64,000 bases of DNA from Enoplosus armatus (GCF_043641665.1 NC_092181.1:1025001-1089000); one strand, 5' to 3'; numbered from the stretch's first letter, positions 31,111 to 43,200 are shown. Notes: generated by a model not told the origin, from the letters alone. A program made the numbers and translations.

Positions 31111-32500
31111 CTCAGCTCCCCTCCCTCCCCTGCCACCAAACTGCGTCATTCGCACGCCTAACCAATGTTATCACGAGACTTTGAAATACAATCAAATAGT
31201 CCTGGATAAACATTGGCTTTATTTACATATATATCCTACACAAGTAAATGACTTGTTTTATTTCAGTTTTGTATTATAGTAATAACACCGCATTACAAAC
31301 AAGAGTCCTACATTCAATCAGAACCAGAAATACTTTATTGATCCCCGGAGGGAAATTATACAATTATAATTAATTGTAGTTAGTTAAATTACCTTTAAAT
31401 TCTTACATCTACTCCTTCTCTCTCATTGAAAAATCCGGAATATATTTATATATTTCATTTTAAAAGTATACCTGCTGGACACAAGATGTCTCCTACTTCA
31501 CTGAATAGTTCATCCTTAGTGTATGTGACCTAGGGGTTTCAAGTTTCCTCATCACACTTGAGTAAATTGAATATTTCACCACGATTGGCTTCCAAACTTG
31601 CTGTGATTTCACAAAATCGTGCTCATATATACACACCTTAAACTCAGATTTAAGATGAGCACAGAGAAACTTTCCTCCTTAAGTATATGAATGTGAAAAC
31701 AGCCTTCTTGTGTCGAACACTGTGCATACATAATTCTGCACAGTGAAGCTTAAACAAGTAACTACAAGCAAAACATATTTGTGAGTGGAAGGGGATTTAA
31801 GGAAAAGTGCATTAGTACTAGCAGCAAAATATACTTAAAGTATCAAAAGTACTCATTATCCAGAATGGTCCTTTTCAGAGGTTTATTATACATTATATTA
31901 TTGGATTGTCATTGTTAATGCATTAACATGTAAGTAGCATATTCATGTAGCAGCTGGTGGAGCTGGAGCAAATTTTAACTATTTAAATGTAGCTGTCAAA
32001 TAAATGTTTATAGGAGTCAACAGTACAATACTTTGTGTAGTGCAATGCAATGGAGTATTAGTATAGTATAAAAGTACAAGTGCCTCAAAATTGCACATAA
32101 GGACAGTACTTGCGTAAATGTGATTACTTACACCACTGAATGATTGTATAAAACATTGACAAAGGCACTTAAAAAGAGGTGAATTTACAGGAAATTATAG
32201 GTTTTATGTGACTGTAATCAGTCGCTGTTTAAACTTACTAATTAAAACCCCACAAGGAGAAACAGCAAAAAAAAAAGTATGAAACAAATAAAAAATTTTA
32301 AAGCAAAAGGACAACACTGGAAATGTGATTGCCTAACTGGGTGCCTACTGTATTCGCTATATATATCAAACTACAATCACTACAACAATTGCAAAGCTCT
32401 TGATTAAACAAATTACCGATAAAAAAACAAACACCAGTCATGATTTTGAGTTGTGTTGTTCTGAGAGCCGCCTGTAGATGTCAGTAAAGCACTGTGCCTG
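31111..32500. other. Divergent intergenic region shoc2-bbip1
   Basis: About 1.4 kb lies between the two head-to-head 5' exons. It is AT-rich and contains a retroposon-tail-like segment at 31318-31365. I see no other gene. Confidence 0.5.
31318..31365 (-). repeat. Retroposon 3' tail-like fragment
   Basis: The plus strand reads CAGAAATACTTTATTGATCC followed by CCGGAGGGAAATTATA. This resembles the conserved tail ACTTTATTGATCCCC...GGGGAAATT of a family of fish LINE/SINE elements. Only the tail is present. The family assignment is from memory. Confidence 0.6.
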
Positions 32501-32584
32501 AGAAGTAAAGCGTAGAAGAAGGTCACGTGATTCTCGCGGAAGTGTTGGCTTGACAACCGCTGTAATCTGTTCCTGGTGCTGAAG
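32500..32584 (+). promoter_or_regulatory. bbip1: bbip1 promoter and non-coding exon 1
   Basis: A TCACGTGA E-box palindrome (32523-32530, USF/TFEB-type) lies beside CTCGCGGAAGTG (33-44 in the same line), which contains an ETS-type GGAAGT. About 40 bp later a donor GCTGAAG|GTGGGC ends at 32584. This fits a TATA-less promoter with a short untranslated exon spliced to 33417. The start site is inferred. Confidence 0.45.
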
Positions 32585-33432
32585 GTGGGCAACAATTCAA
32601 TTTTATAAGCAATGGTTTTGTTTTGACATGTTCACAGAACGGAGATGTACTGAAGTGTATTGTCAGCAGTAGTAACTATATTTGACATGTAGTTCGCTAA
32701 AACAAAGCTACCATTACTTTAGCTGGGTCTACGCTGTGTCGTTAGCGTTACGTGCTAAACCTAGCTAGCGAGCTAGCGCTTAACGTTATAAGATACAGGT
32801 TCCGATTTTTACTCACAATCTTTAAATTAGCCCAACGACTCAGTCAGTCACTTTGCTTTAATGATAATGGCAATATATTCGGACATTAACCAACTAACGT
32901 TAATACAACATCAAAACCATCTTGTTGAAATTGAGGCCGAATAGATTAGAAACGTGAACATTCAACAACAAATATACCATTGATAGCATTGTTGCCAAAT
33001 TATTTTGTCCTGGGTCTGGTGTTATCTGTGTCTGCGTCACCAGACTACAAACCAAATTTAAAATTGTATCTCACTATCTTCTGTATTACTAAACGTACAA
33101 TGTACATGTTAATATGCTAAAGTTCAAACTAAGCTTGTGCCACAACCTTGCCTGAATGCAATCTCTCTCACATTTGCTACTGTCTTGTAACGGAGTCATG
33201 AGCCAGGTCACCATTCATTATCAACTGAGAAAGACTCAGCAACATTAGCAGCTATCTTGACGAGCCCATAGTGTCAACATTTTTAAATATTTCTGTTCTT
33301 GGGCAGACCTGCTTGCATATATTAATTACACTGCCCCTGTAATACTTTGGTTTCATGAATCTATGTCAGATAAAATATGTGAAATGTAATAAACTAATCT
33401 GTTTACCTTTCAGCAGGCACCCAGAAGACACA

Positions 33433-33478
33433 ATGCCAGAAGTCAAGTCAATTTTCAGAGAAGTTCTGCCTAAACAAG
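33433..33478 (+). CDS. bbip1: bbip1 first coding exon (46 nt)
   Basis: A short exon that a simple frame search misses. The acceptor TTTCAGCAG precedes it. The ATG at 33433 opens 15 codons plus one base, ending AAA CAA G|GTTTGT. The next exon supplies GA to complete Gly16. Confidence 0.93.
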
Positions 33479-34337
33479 GTTTGTACCACAGCCGTTAGGT
33501 ATTTGGACAGCAGTAGTTACAAACAAAAGACTGTTTGTGGAGCGCAGTACAACATGTGAACTGTTTAGAAATTTGCAAAAGCTTGCAAAATTAGTCAGTG
33601 GGTGCTCTGTGCTGTGTCCTCCCTCTTTACAGTCTCTTTTACAGCTCAACCATTTACATTGTTGCAGTACAAACAGTTGTATGATTTAGGTCTGTACCAT
33701 AGCTGGATAACAATGTATGTCTGGTGTAATGCTTTCTAATGTGTACAAGCTGTTCAAGGACTGAGCACCAGATGTGTAAAATGTCCAGATGTTTCATGCA
33801 GTGATAGTCATTGTTAAAAACTGACCATCGGCGTAGCAGAAATTGAAAGCATAGTTGTATAATGACTCACAACCTACAGATATAACAAGCCTACCAATGT
33901 AACATTGGGCCCCCTTTAAAATCCTGTGGGTTGCAGGCTACTACAATGACACAACTCAAACTGCAGACCTGCTTGACAGTGATGCTCTCACAACTGCAGA
34001 ACTTTATTTAAAAGTTTAATTGTAGGTGGGACATTTCTCACTGCTAATGTTCCAGAGGTTACCTTTTCATTAGCTTTGCATTTAAGCCAAGATTAGTTAA
34101 TGAAATGTGAGAATTTATGTTGGAGTTGAGTGACTTCTTGTTCTTGTTTATTTGTTTTCTGTTTTGGCAACATCCACAGGACAACTTTCCATGGAAGATG
34201 TTCCTACCATGGTTCTGTGTAAGCCAAAGCTGCTCCCACTCAAATCAGTCACCTTAGAGAAACTGGAGAAGATGCAGATGGAGGCTCAAGAGGCCGTCAA
34301 ACAGCAGGAGCTGGCAATGAAGGAGCAGTTGCAATAG
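33433..34337 (+). CDS. bbip1: BBSome-interacting protein 1 (BBIP10)
   Basis: Two coding exons, 33433-33478 and 34180-34337, joined in phase at Gly16, encode 67 aa. BBIP1 is the smallest BBSome subunit. It binds BBS4, is needed for assembly of the complex that moves membrane proteins in cilia, and has been linked to microtubule acetylation. The sequence follows the family closely: [15 protein letters not shown], then [13 protein letters not shown], then a Glu/Gln-rich C-terminal helix ([19 protein letters not shown]). The start corresponds to the short human isoform ([15 protein letters not shown]); the longer human N-terminus has no counterpart I can see. The acceptor of the first coding exon is a CAGCAG tandem. 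The gene diverges from shoc2 and converges on pdcd4. Confidence 0.96.
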
Positions 34338-34923
34338 ACAGCCAATGGAGGATTCATAACAGCAGGAATACTCAAAAAATCCCTTTAGATGGATGGCAAA
34401 AACCCAGAATTTTCAAGCACTGGTAGAACAAGCATTTGTATTGACAGTGAAGTGCAATGTCAAGATCTTACTGACGTTTAGCTTCATAGAGCAGAGAAGA
34501 TAAGGAGGTGGTAGGAGAGTAGTCACCTGAGCTTAACCACTGTTCATCTCAAAAATCTTGCCATTAACTAGTCATTGACGAATAATCTACTGCATGTCAT
34601 TAGTAAGGATTACATCTGTTGCTTGGCAGTTTTTCCAGAGTGGTTACCTACATAGATCTGTGTACTTCTTCGGGCTTGCTATTTGTATTATTGCATCTGT
34701 AATTTGATTTGCACAAAAGAAAATGTCAGTTAATGGCTTCCTGATTTAGTGAATGTAAGGCAGCGTGATTAATGGGTCAGTTAAGTTGCAACATGTAGTT
34801 GGGATTGTGTGTTACTATTGTGACATTCACAAAAACAGTCATGGATTATTTAATAGTGATTTAATGAACAAACAAGGAGCAATACGTGGTACAGTTCACA
34901 CACCAGTATTCCCCAGATATAAA

Positions 34924-34929
34924 AATAAA
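34924..34929 (+). terminator. bbip1: Candidate poly(A) signal of bbip1
   Basis: AATAAA lies about 590 nt after the bbip1 stop and is followed by a T-rich stretch (TTTGTTTTTGCACTG) some 40 nt on. The pdcd4 signals on the opposite strand are only about 190 bp away, so the two genes end almost back to back. Confidence 0.45.
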
Positions 34930-35115
34930 CACTCTAAACACCATTTTATGAAGTTACCCGACTGGTATTTGTTTTTGCACTGTACTCATCTTAATACCTT
35001 CAATAATGACTCTTTGTGTAATTTAAAGGGTAAAAAGAAAAAACAAAAGTCAAGCACAGCATAGAAACAGCAGCTAGTTAAGGAGCGAGTATTGCATTTA
35101 ACCAACATGCTCCCC

Positions 35116-35125
35116 TTTATTTATT
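35116..35125 (-). terminator. pdcd4: Candidate double poly(A) signal of pdcd4
   Basis: The minus strand reads AATAAATAAA, two overlapping AATAAA hexamers about 390 nt after the pdcd4 stop. This gives a short 3' UTR of about 400 nt that includes the miR-21 site. Confidence 0.5.
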
Positions 35126-35283
35126 TTGTTATACCCTTTTATAAAGCTCTTGACACAAACCAGTCATCTCTGTACAAACACTGTTTTCTAGAAAACACAA
35201 AAGGAGTGGCAGTGAAATCAAGAAAATACTGTACAAAACAACATGGAATGACTGACACTGAGAGGTGTGGCACTTTTCAGGGT

Positions 35284-35291
35284 TAGCTTAT
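35284..35291 (-). promoter_or_regulatory. pdcd4: miR-21 8-mer target site in pdcd4 3' UTR
   Basis: The pdcd4 sense strand reads ATAAGCTA, a perfect complement to miR-21 nucleotides 2-8 with A opposite nucleotide 1. It lies at nt 226-233 after the stop codon. Human PDCD4 is a classical miR-21 target with a single site reported at about nt 228-249 of its 3' UTR. The position and word match; regulation in this species is inference. Confidence 0.8.
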
Positions 35292-35516
35292 GCAAATGTT
35301 TATATTGAAACACTTTGGAGAAAGTGATCTACTTCAGTTTCAATCAAAAGTGCAATTGTTTTGTTTTGTTTTTTACCCCACCTCAATTTCAGAAATGTAC
35401 ATTCTTTTGACTGTTAGAAGGGAAAAAATTGTACCCTGCTATTTTGAAAAATATGCAAGTAAAAAAGTAGCTTTATCCTCTTCTTTTCAGGAAATCTGGC
35501 ACATAAAAAGGGCTCC

Positions 35517-37955
35517 TCAGTAGCTTTCCAGTTTGACAATCCCACCATCTCCCTCACTGACAAATCTCTTCCGGCCCCTGACAAAGAGACAGACCACATT
35601 AACAAACAGTAATAATGAACAGAAACAGAAACACATCTCCCCTCAGAGATGAGTGTAAGGTGCGTGTCTGAGAAAAGCAGCACTTACCGACAGGGACAAA
35701 GATCTCTTAATTTTACATCAATGATTCCCATACTGAAGCTCTTATCAACAAACTGCTCCAGGATGAAGTACGCACGAGGGACGTCAATGTTGATTTCAGC
35801 AATGTCCATATAAACTCTTTCATAGCCCTTTGAAGGAAAAACACACTGTAGATTAAACAGCATCTTATAAGGCCAGCAAACAAATGAGCTGGTGCTTGGT
35901 GAAATAATTATGTGCAGTGCATAATTCAAACACCAGGTGGCACCTTACCCTTCTCATTTGGTCCACAGTGATGACGGAGGAGGCAGAGAGCGACTTCAGT
36001 AGCTGCAGAACCATTTTGAATGTTTTCTCTCCTTTGGACTCCAACACCATCACTATTGCCTGGGGGACAAAGCAAAAACATTCAGCCGTCTATTAATAAA
36101 AACCTTTGCAACTATCTACTAGAGGCACTTACTGCAGTGCAAAACACGCAGTTATTTTATCTACATATTTTAGTTAAGACCAAGAGGTGTTTACACTCCT
36201 CAATGGGAGTTAAAAATAAAAACTTAAAACCAAGATAAAATGTTTCAAATGATGATGAATTAGCCTGCCATCTACACACACAATACTGTTCAGGTATAGA
36301 ATAAACATTTCTCTCGTTCCCCCTCCGACACACCTGCTTTTGTGATGACTTAAGGAAAGACTGGGCTGTTCAAACTGAAGCAAAGCGTTTACCTCATAGA
36401 CAAACTCGTGGTGGAAATGGGGAACCTCCAGATCTCTCAGGCATCTCTCAGCCTCCTTGCAGTCTCCAGACAGGATGTACTCCTTCAGCAGCAGGTTCAC
36501 CTGACAGGACAAAGAGTAGGAAATGACAATTATTAACCCGTTATTAATAACCGTTCAGAACTGTTTTCCTGTGCTTGATAAAAGTTGGAGCAGTGTTTGC
36601 ACAGAAATTACTTATTCAGTTAAGAGTTTTGTTAAAATAAATCATGAAAATGTCACTTTTCACCTGCATACTATGTTTATTTTCCCATCCACCAAAATGT
36701 CTTCCTTTTCTATGTTGCCTGCTTCATGGAGGTGAATTTACTAAATTAGATAAAGCTTTATAACAATTCAGAAAAGAAATACTACTAAAGTTTGGTTGGT
36801 AAAGGTGAAATGAAAAACAAAAAAAAATTAATAAATACACAGAAGATACTAAACTATTGTTCACAAAGAACAGGTCTGCTGCTGGAGTCCTCAAGTCTGC
36901 TTTGTGTAATTTACCTCTTTGATGAGCTGCGTGACAGGTCTCTGGCCCCCGCCTGCCCCCCACTGGTTGTCTACGCGTAGGCCACCCCTACTCATCTTCA
37001 GCAGCACTGTCGCCCTGTCTAGTGCCGCCCTGAAGATAAAAAACAAAACAGCCAAGGTTTGTGGGGCGAAGTTGTCACACTGCAAAACTATCATTCATAA
37101 CTGCCCTGTCTCCCCTACCTGCAAGTGATCACACTGCTTCTCCTCTAATAATAAAACATCTTGTGTTGCACATAATTGTTCCACCTGTTTTTTTGGATGC
37201 TATATTTAATGATATACACAGGATTATGGACTGAATACCCTCTTATCAGTCACTTGACAAATTCTTTTTTTCATGATAATAGCATAATACAGGAAACGAA
37301 AATCACAGCCGTCAATCAGATACCTTGTGTATTCACAGTCAACTCTGCCTTTGTAGCCCTCGATGTAGCTCTTGGACAATATTTGGTCGCTAACAGCGCG
37401 TGCGATGAATTGGCCCACCAACTGGAAAATAGACACAAAAGAGAGGAAAATGTAAATAAACCAAAATAAATTGAATAGCATCATATTGAACATAGCACAG
37501 TTTGATAGACCCGTTATTCTGTCTATGCATCATAAAGCAGGTCCAGTTGTTTGAGGTAAGGAAGCCAAAAAGGTTACAGATGTTGACTGTAGACAGTCCA
37601 GGGCCTCGTGTTCACGAATGACTGACTGAATCTGGGAATTTATTTGTATTTTCGAGAGAAAACAGGCCAAAGTCATATTTAAAAATTAATAATAAAGAGT
37701 TTTTTTTATTCCATTACTTCAATAATGTTCAGTTATATGAGAATACATATACACTATTAATCTAATCCACTCCTTTTAAGTTTAAGTGAAACAAACGAAA
37801 CATTTGCTATAAAAAAAATACATAAAGTGAACTAGCAAAGACCTGCAACAATGCTGTTAAACACTGCTAGGTCACAATTACATTTTCTTTTTCACTTTGA
37901 AGAACTGGAGGCCCGACACAAACACTGACATTACAGATGACTGACAGTGGCCTCA

Positions 37956-37986
<31 letters not shown>

Positions 37987-38160
37987 TTTACAGTAGTGTG
38001 AGCACATGATTTAGGGAAACGAAAGAGCTGGCTTTGCTCTTCTGGCCTCCACAAAGCCTACGCTCATCACTGATCATTGTTCCTGTTCAGACGAGAGGCA
38101 GCTCCGTCTCATCTGACCCATGGCTGTGGCTAGACTGGCAGGCACATGAGGAGAAAGACA

Positions 38161-38196
<36 letters not shown>

Positions 38197-41100
38197 AAGC
38201 TGACAAAGAGAGGGTGAAAGGGGTAGAGGGAAGGAGGTGGAGGGCAGGGCGGAGTCATTACACCCCTTTAAACCCACATAGAGCTGTGAGAGTGGGACAG
38301 AAATTACTAGTGAGCCCAAATGAGACAGTGAAAGGAGGGGGGTGGGGGGTGGAAGGGGGGTGACCAATAACCCTTTGAGCGTTCTTCGCTGAGCTTGCAT
38401 TTTGCAAGCGCAGACAGACAATGGCCAGAGATCTCATGTCTGTGCAGGCTGAAAAGGAAAGAGCTCAAATACCCACACCACACACAAGCTATCTCTCATA
38501 CATCGAACGACAGTGTTGTTCCCGTGCTCCACCACAGACTGTGTAACAACTCAAACAGAACACACACACAAGGCCGATGAGTCTTGTGTGTTTAACGTTA
38601 AAATATCCTAAAACATAAATGAGAAAAAGAAATGTATGACGTGGATTCACTGTTGCTCCAGGGGCTTGCTTTATTGTTTGCATTAAATATGGAAATGTGT
38701 CTACCAGTGCAACTGACCCTTATCCTCTCACAAACCTGAGTGGTAGTCAATTCATTCAGTATCACAGTGGATTTTTAAGTATATACTCATCCTGAATTCA
38801 CTACAATTTATCTATTTGAATTTGGTAATTTTAGGATTTTTATGCAGCACTATAACTCACACACACACATTCAATAAGTTGCTACTTGAGCTACAGGTGT
38901 CCACACACATATCTCAGGAGACTCACCTGCGGGGCTCCTGGTGTGTCCAGGACCAGATCGGGCAGCTCTCGGAGCAGTTTGTCGAAGGAGTTTTCCATGT
39001 CGCTGTGGGACAGAACAGGTCCACACAGGTCAGCCAGCAGCCTGGAGGTGAGCTCTCGGTGGCTGGCTTTGGCCTCCAGGGCCAGCGACACAGCCAGCGA
39101 GGGCACCTCGCTCCGCATGGGTCCCAGGTTCAGTCCTGCAAGCAGCTCCTGGATGTGGAGAGAAATGTTAACTTGGCACTGGCTTTATGATTGTTTTCCG
39201 GTCTTGTTATTTTTAGCGCTCTTTGCAAAGCACGTGTTCGATGTAGCTTCTGTTGCGCAAGTTGTTTCCTGCACACTTACCGCTACTTCATTTGTGTCTC
39301 CATGTTCAAAATACTCCTGCACGATGGGGGTGACTGTCTTCTCAAAGTTCCCCTCATCCAGCGGGGGAACCACAGTCTCATACACACAGTTTTCCTGTTG
39401 AAACAGTCACATTTACAGTTTTTGGTATTTATATGACAGGTTAATAAGACATCTTTGTTATTTTATCCACCGTACAGACAAATAGTAGGAAAATAAAGTA
39501 CAGCAATATTCCAAACACTCCATGTACAATGAACATTACAATATCAACACCACAGTCAGTACCTGAGCTTCGTCATAGTTGGGGTCTTTCTCATCTACCT
39601 CCTCCTGTTCATAAACTTCACCAGATCGGCCCCATACACCTTTCCCTCCAGCCCCACCTGCAGACAAAGGTCAGTGACAATGTCAGACACGCTATCTGAC
39701 AACTTCACCATCGCTCATGTTAAGAAAACATGCAAGCCATTTTCAAAAGATTTAGTGGCACACATATCTTGGTTACCGGAAACATGAGAGCAGCTTTTAC
39801 TTCTATCGAATAGTTACTATGGAAAGAAAGTTAAGTAGCCACTTTTGAGCGCATTAGGGTCTCTTAACATGATGTCCCTGAAATATAACCCCTGAAAAAC
39901 ACCTTCAAACCCATTTCAAAGCAGATATAATAAGAAGGTGGGGTGGTGAGGGTTACAGAGCGTGGTGTCATGTATATAATGTTGAGACACAGAAACAGAA
40001 AGGTAATGCTGATCTATATCAGGTAACATTAGTCTTAAATCTTATAAGCAATTTAAGGTCAAACATTCACTTTAAAATGGGACTACTTCCAGACAAATCC
40101 CAGATCATTTTTCAGAAGTTGCTCATTGAGAGCCTGACCTGCCCCCTGCTATGAGAGGGTCAACCAGTTATTTTATTGTCCTGAGCCTCAAACAACATCT
40201 GAGACATGCAGATTGTTTTCAAATATGCGTGATATTTCCATTAAATGCCTCGTAATGTCAAGCCTCACTGATTCATGCAGCTACAGTTTTAACGTCAAGA
40301 GGGAAATAACAGTCAAGAAAAGTGAGAGGCATGTTGACAAAAGGTAAACCAGTAGGCCTTTAACTTTACATTCAGAGTGCAGGCAGGTGCTCAGTGTTTT
40401 ACTCGGAACCACACAATAGATTTTAACCGGTGATACTCAATTTACTGTGTGATCTCTGTAGCCGAAAAAACCCTAACCCTTATCTCACACAGCACATCTC
40501 TCAGCTGTAGTTAGTCTTCAGGAAGGTCTTGTCCAGTGGTACAAAAAAAAGTACAGCTGTTATAATATTACTAATATTATATGGATCATTACCTGATTTG
40601 TACCAAGGACCAAACATACTAAGAGGTATAATCCCTCTATCTGAGGAGGTGACGCCTTAATATGTATTACACAAACAAACATCTGCTGGGTCTGAGGTCA
40701 GCACTAACAGATTGCAGACAGTTTAAGAAGCCCAATACAAAGCAGCTTGTGTGACATGCTTTGAAACCTGCGTTAGCCCCACTCTGTATGTAGCATATGA
40801 CTTGCCACTATATTTAGCTCACATTGGTTGTGCGAACCTGTCCCACTTTAGCGTTAAAACATTGCGCACGCTAGTTTGCTCTGGGCAGACATTCAGCACA
40901 TCCGCAGCATTTGTCTTTCAAAACTGCAATGCATGAACTTTTAATGCAGGAGAGCTCAAATAACAGGGCTCTACCGGCATGGCTGTTCTGTTACACAACC
41001 AGAAAAACAGACAGACGCTGTGCCAAGAGAAACTGCACTTGCTCCACTGCCCATGGGAAGAGAAAAGTGACTGACTGCTTATACTGCAGTCTGCTGGGAC

Positions 41101-42503
41101 ATATATGTAGACATTGAATGCTTGCATCACTGAATGAGGACCCACAGTGAGAGACAGCTGCACTATCAGAAGATGTTGGCACTTGCTAAATACTGATCTA
41201 CTTGTACGTTTGTAATGTGCCAGTGTTACTTACTAAAATACAGTTAGGGGCGAGGAGAAGGCAAGTCAGAGGAGCCCTTTTTGATTTGATTTATAAATTG
41301 GGCACTCTTGGCAGTTCAAAAGGTGCCACCTATGCATCGATAGAATACCACAGTACTAGTACACAAATGTTGCCAAGAGTATTAATGAACCTCTAATGGA
41401 CATTTCCAGAAATGCTTGGCTGGGCAGATGGCAAGAAAAGAAAAGAGTACTTTAAAATGGGTGTGACCTGCTCTAGATCACCGAGCCATTTGTGCATATC
41501 AATTGGTTTATGGCTCCTAGACAGAACCCCCCCCAGGTGACGACAACAGTAGGTCACACAGTGATGAAGGCTTTCCCTTTGTAGCACTGGGCACTGAAAC
41601 ACCAGTGGGTCTTTGATCAACTTTTACTCGCCTGTGGTAACTACCAGCAAAAGGTTATGTTTTGAGAAACCGATTTGATCACATTTGATCTCTTTGATAT
41701 CACAGTGTTACATGATAACATAACATTGACATCATACTGTCATATCTAAATAAACTGGACTGACAGATTCATTCCTCTTACCTTTCTTTGGCAGACCTCT
41801 GCCCTTGCCCAGTCGGGATTTTCTGTCCAGCAGCTTGCTCTTGGGGCTGGTGGGTGCCACTGAGGTTCCCTTCACCACATCCCCGTTATCACTGAGAGAG
41901 TCCCCCCTGCCGGAGTCCCTGGAGGAGTTCTTTCTCAGCCTCCGCTTGGCCTTCGCCTTGAGGCGTGCTTCATGGATGCTGTTGCTAGACGAGGACAGCC
42001 AGTTGCCGTTGATCTCATTGTTTATTTGTTTGTTGACAATGACTGATCTTCCATTGTCTTCGTCTCCAGATACAAAGGAGTCACTCAGGTCCTCTGCCTC
42101 TGTTGGTTTACAAGGAAAATGGGGAAGAGTTTATGTTTAAGTTGACAAACTATGAGTAAGTAGCCTTTCTGTGCAAAACAGATCAGGGAAACATACATAC
42201 ATTGTCTTTGTACAAATACAATAAACTCAGGAAACATTGCTTTAGGTCAGACTGAATTATACTATAATTTCTATCTGCAGTCACACACCAAGTGGAGGAC
42301 GAGCGGCAGAATGAAAACAATGCCAAATTCAACATCACTAAACCTGCAGGCAGTGCAAGAAAATACGCAATCAAACCACTTCCGCATGAAAAAGTCCCTG
42401 CTCCCCACATCAGACACAGCTGATGGAGCATTTAAATCGTTGTGACTGGCTCACACTTACCAACGGGGTTTGCGTTCAGCCAGGCCTCGCAGTCAGTTGC
42501 CAT
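35517..42503 (-). CDS. pdcd4: Programmed cell death protein 4 (eIF4A inhibitor)
   Basis: Eleven coding exons: 42461-42503, 41782-42099, 39563-39657, 39281-39394, 38927-39148, 37324-37421, 36915-37029, 36393-36500, 35949-36059, 35688-35827, 35517-35577. They total 1425 nt and 474 aa (human 469). PDCD4 binds eIF4A through two MA3 domains, blocks its helicase activity and so represses cap-dependent translation. Visible: a basic stretch KAKAKRRLRK (62-71), a DSGRGDS phosphodegron (76-82, S6K/beta-TrCP), a Gly-rich linker, MA3-1 from about residue 169 (FEKTVTPIVQEYFEHGD), MA3-2 from about 329 (ending in the exon with GYERVY...LRDLCP) and the conserved C-terminus GRKRFVSEGDGG. All splice sites are GT-AG. 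It could be called pdcd4a or pdcd4b; paralogue status cannot be decided here, though synteny supports orthology. Confidence 0.97.
37955..37983. repeat. (GT)n microsatellite
   Basis: About 14 GT units in pdcd4 intron 5. Confidence 0.9.
38164..38194. repeat. (GT)n microsatellite
   Basis: About 15 GT units in pdcd4 intron 5, 180 bp from another (GT)n tract. Confidence 0.9.
38334..38361 (+). other. G-rich tract, G-quadruplex candidate
   Basis: Three runs of six G separated by T and by TGGAA lie on the plus strand, antisense to pdcd4, in intron 5. The flanking 38200-38330 is strongly purine-biased. Confidence 0.5.
39658..41781 (-). other. pdcd4: pdcd4 intron 2
   Basis: A 2.1-kb intron without recognisable exon, RNA gene or repeat. 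Both ends are canonical: donor G|GTAAGA at 41781 and acceptor TTTGTCTGCAG at 39658. Confidence 0.7.
42461..42503 (-). CDS. pdcd4: pdcd4 first coding exon (43 nt)
   Basis: ATG at 42503 gives 14 codons (MATDCEAWLNANPV) plus one base before the donor G|GTAAGTGTG. The N-terminal NANP resembles the NVNPAD motif of human PDCD4. The next exon completes Glu15 with AG. The upstream untranslated part begins at 42560 after an acceptor (CATTGCAG). Confidence 0.93.
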
Positions 42504-43032
42504 GTTTTACAGAGATTTTGCAACAGAACAGCGAGCAAAAAAATTATTTCAAATGATGACCTGCAATGTTGAAGAGAAAACAGAAATGTTTAATGCAGAC
42601 GCGCGTTAATAACATGCCCAGACATGCTGCTACGCAACAGCCTCCCCTCCCCCCCTTCATTCAAAGTCACACTGTTGATAAACAATGGCTAACGTTGCGT
42701 TAGCTTGAATGTTCGCTGTCAAAGGAAAGAGCTGAGTCAAAGGACCAAACTCCAGAGTAGCTAACTGCACATATAAAACGACTACGAATATAAAATGACA
42801 AAAGCGAAATGTGCAGTTTACGGTTAGTTGACGTTAAGCCCTTCTTATACGTCGCTGACTCGCCGTTTATCTGTTGTGGAAGCCCAAGCGTCAATAAAAG
42901 ATCAAATCTAACTGCAGTCCGTTAGCTCGGTGGACATCTTTTAGCTAGCTACATCGATAAAATCGTTAAAATCTTCACAACACTGACATGTAAAATGTGC
43001 ATTTATATCTCCCTTGTTCTGTCGATTAAATA

Positions 43033-43200
43033 ACTCACAGTAAAATCTCTGACCGTCTGCTGTGTCCAAGCTTCAAACTCTGACACAAACACTGTTGTTT
43101 TTGTTTTATCTACCCAGCAACGCAAGCACGTAGATCCGTATTTTCCTCATGCGATTGGCTGGAGGTATGTGGGTTTTTAAAACAAAGAACCAATGAAAAT
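43033..43200 (-). promoter_or_regulatory. pdcd4: pdcd4 non-coding exon 1 and promoter
   Basis: A donor (TTTTACT|GTGAGT) at 43037-43038 ends a likely untranslated first exon, which splices to 42560. Upstream are CCAAT boxes in both orientations: CCAATC on the minus strand at 43153-43158 and CCAAT on the plus strand at 43190-43194. There is no TATA box. NF-Y control is plausible but inferred. Confidence 0.45.

Noticed and set aside
38886..39401. 171-codon plus-strand frame over pdcd4 exons
   Set aside because: Antisense to two pdcd4 exons that splice in phase. No recognisable product.
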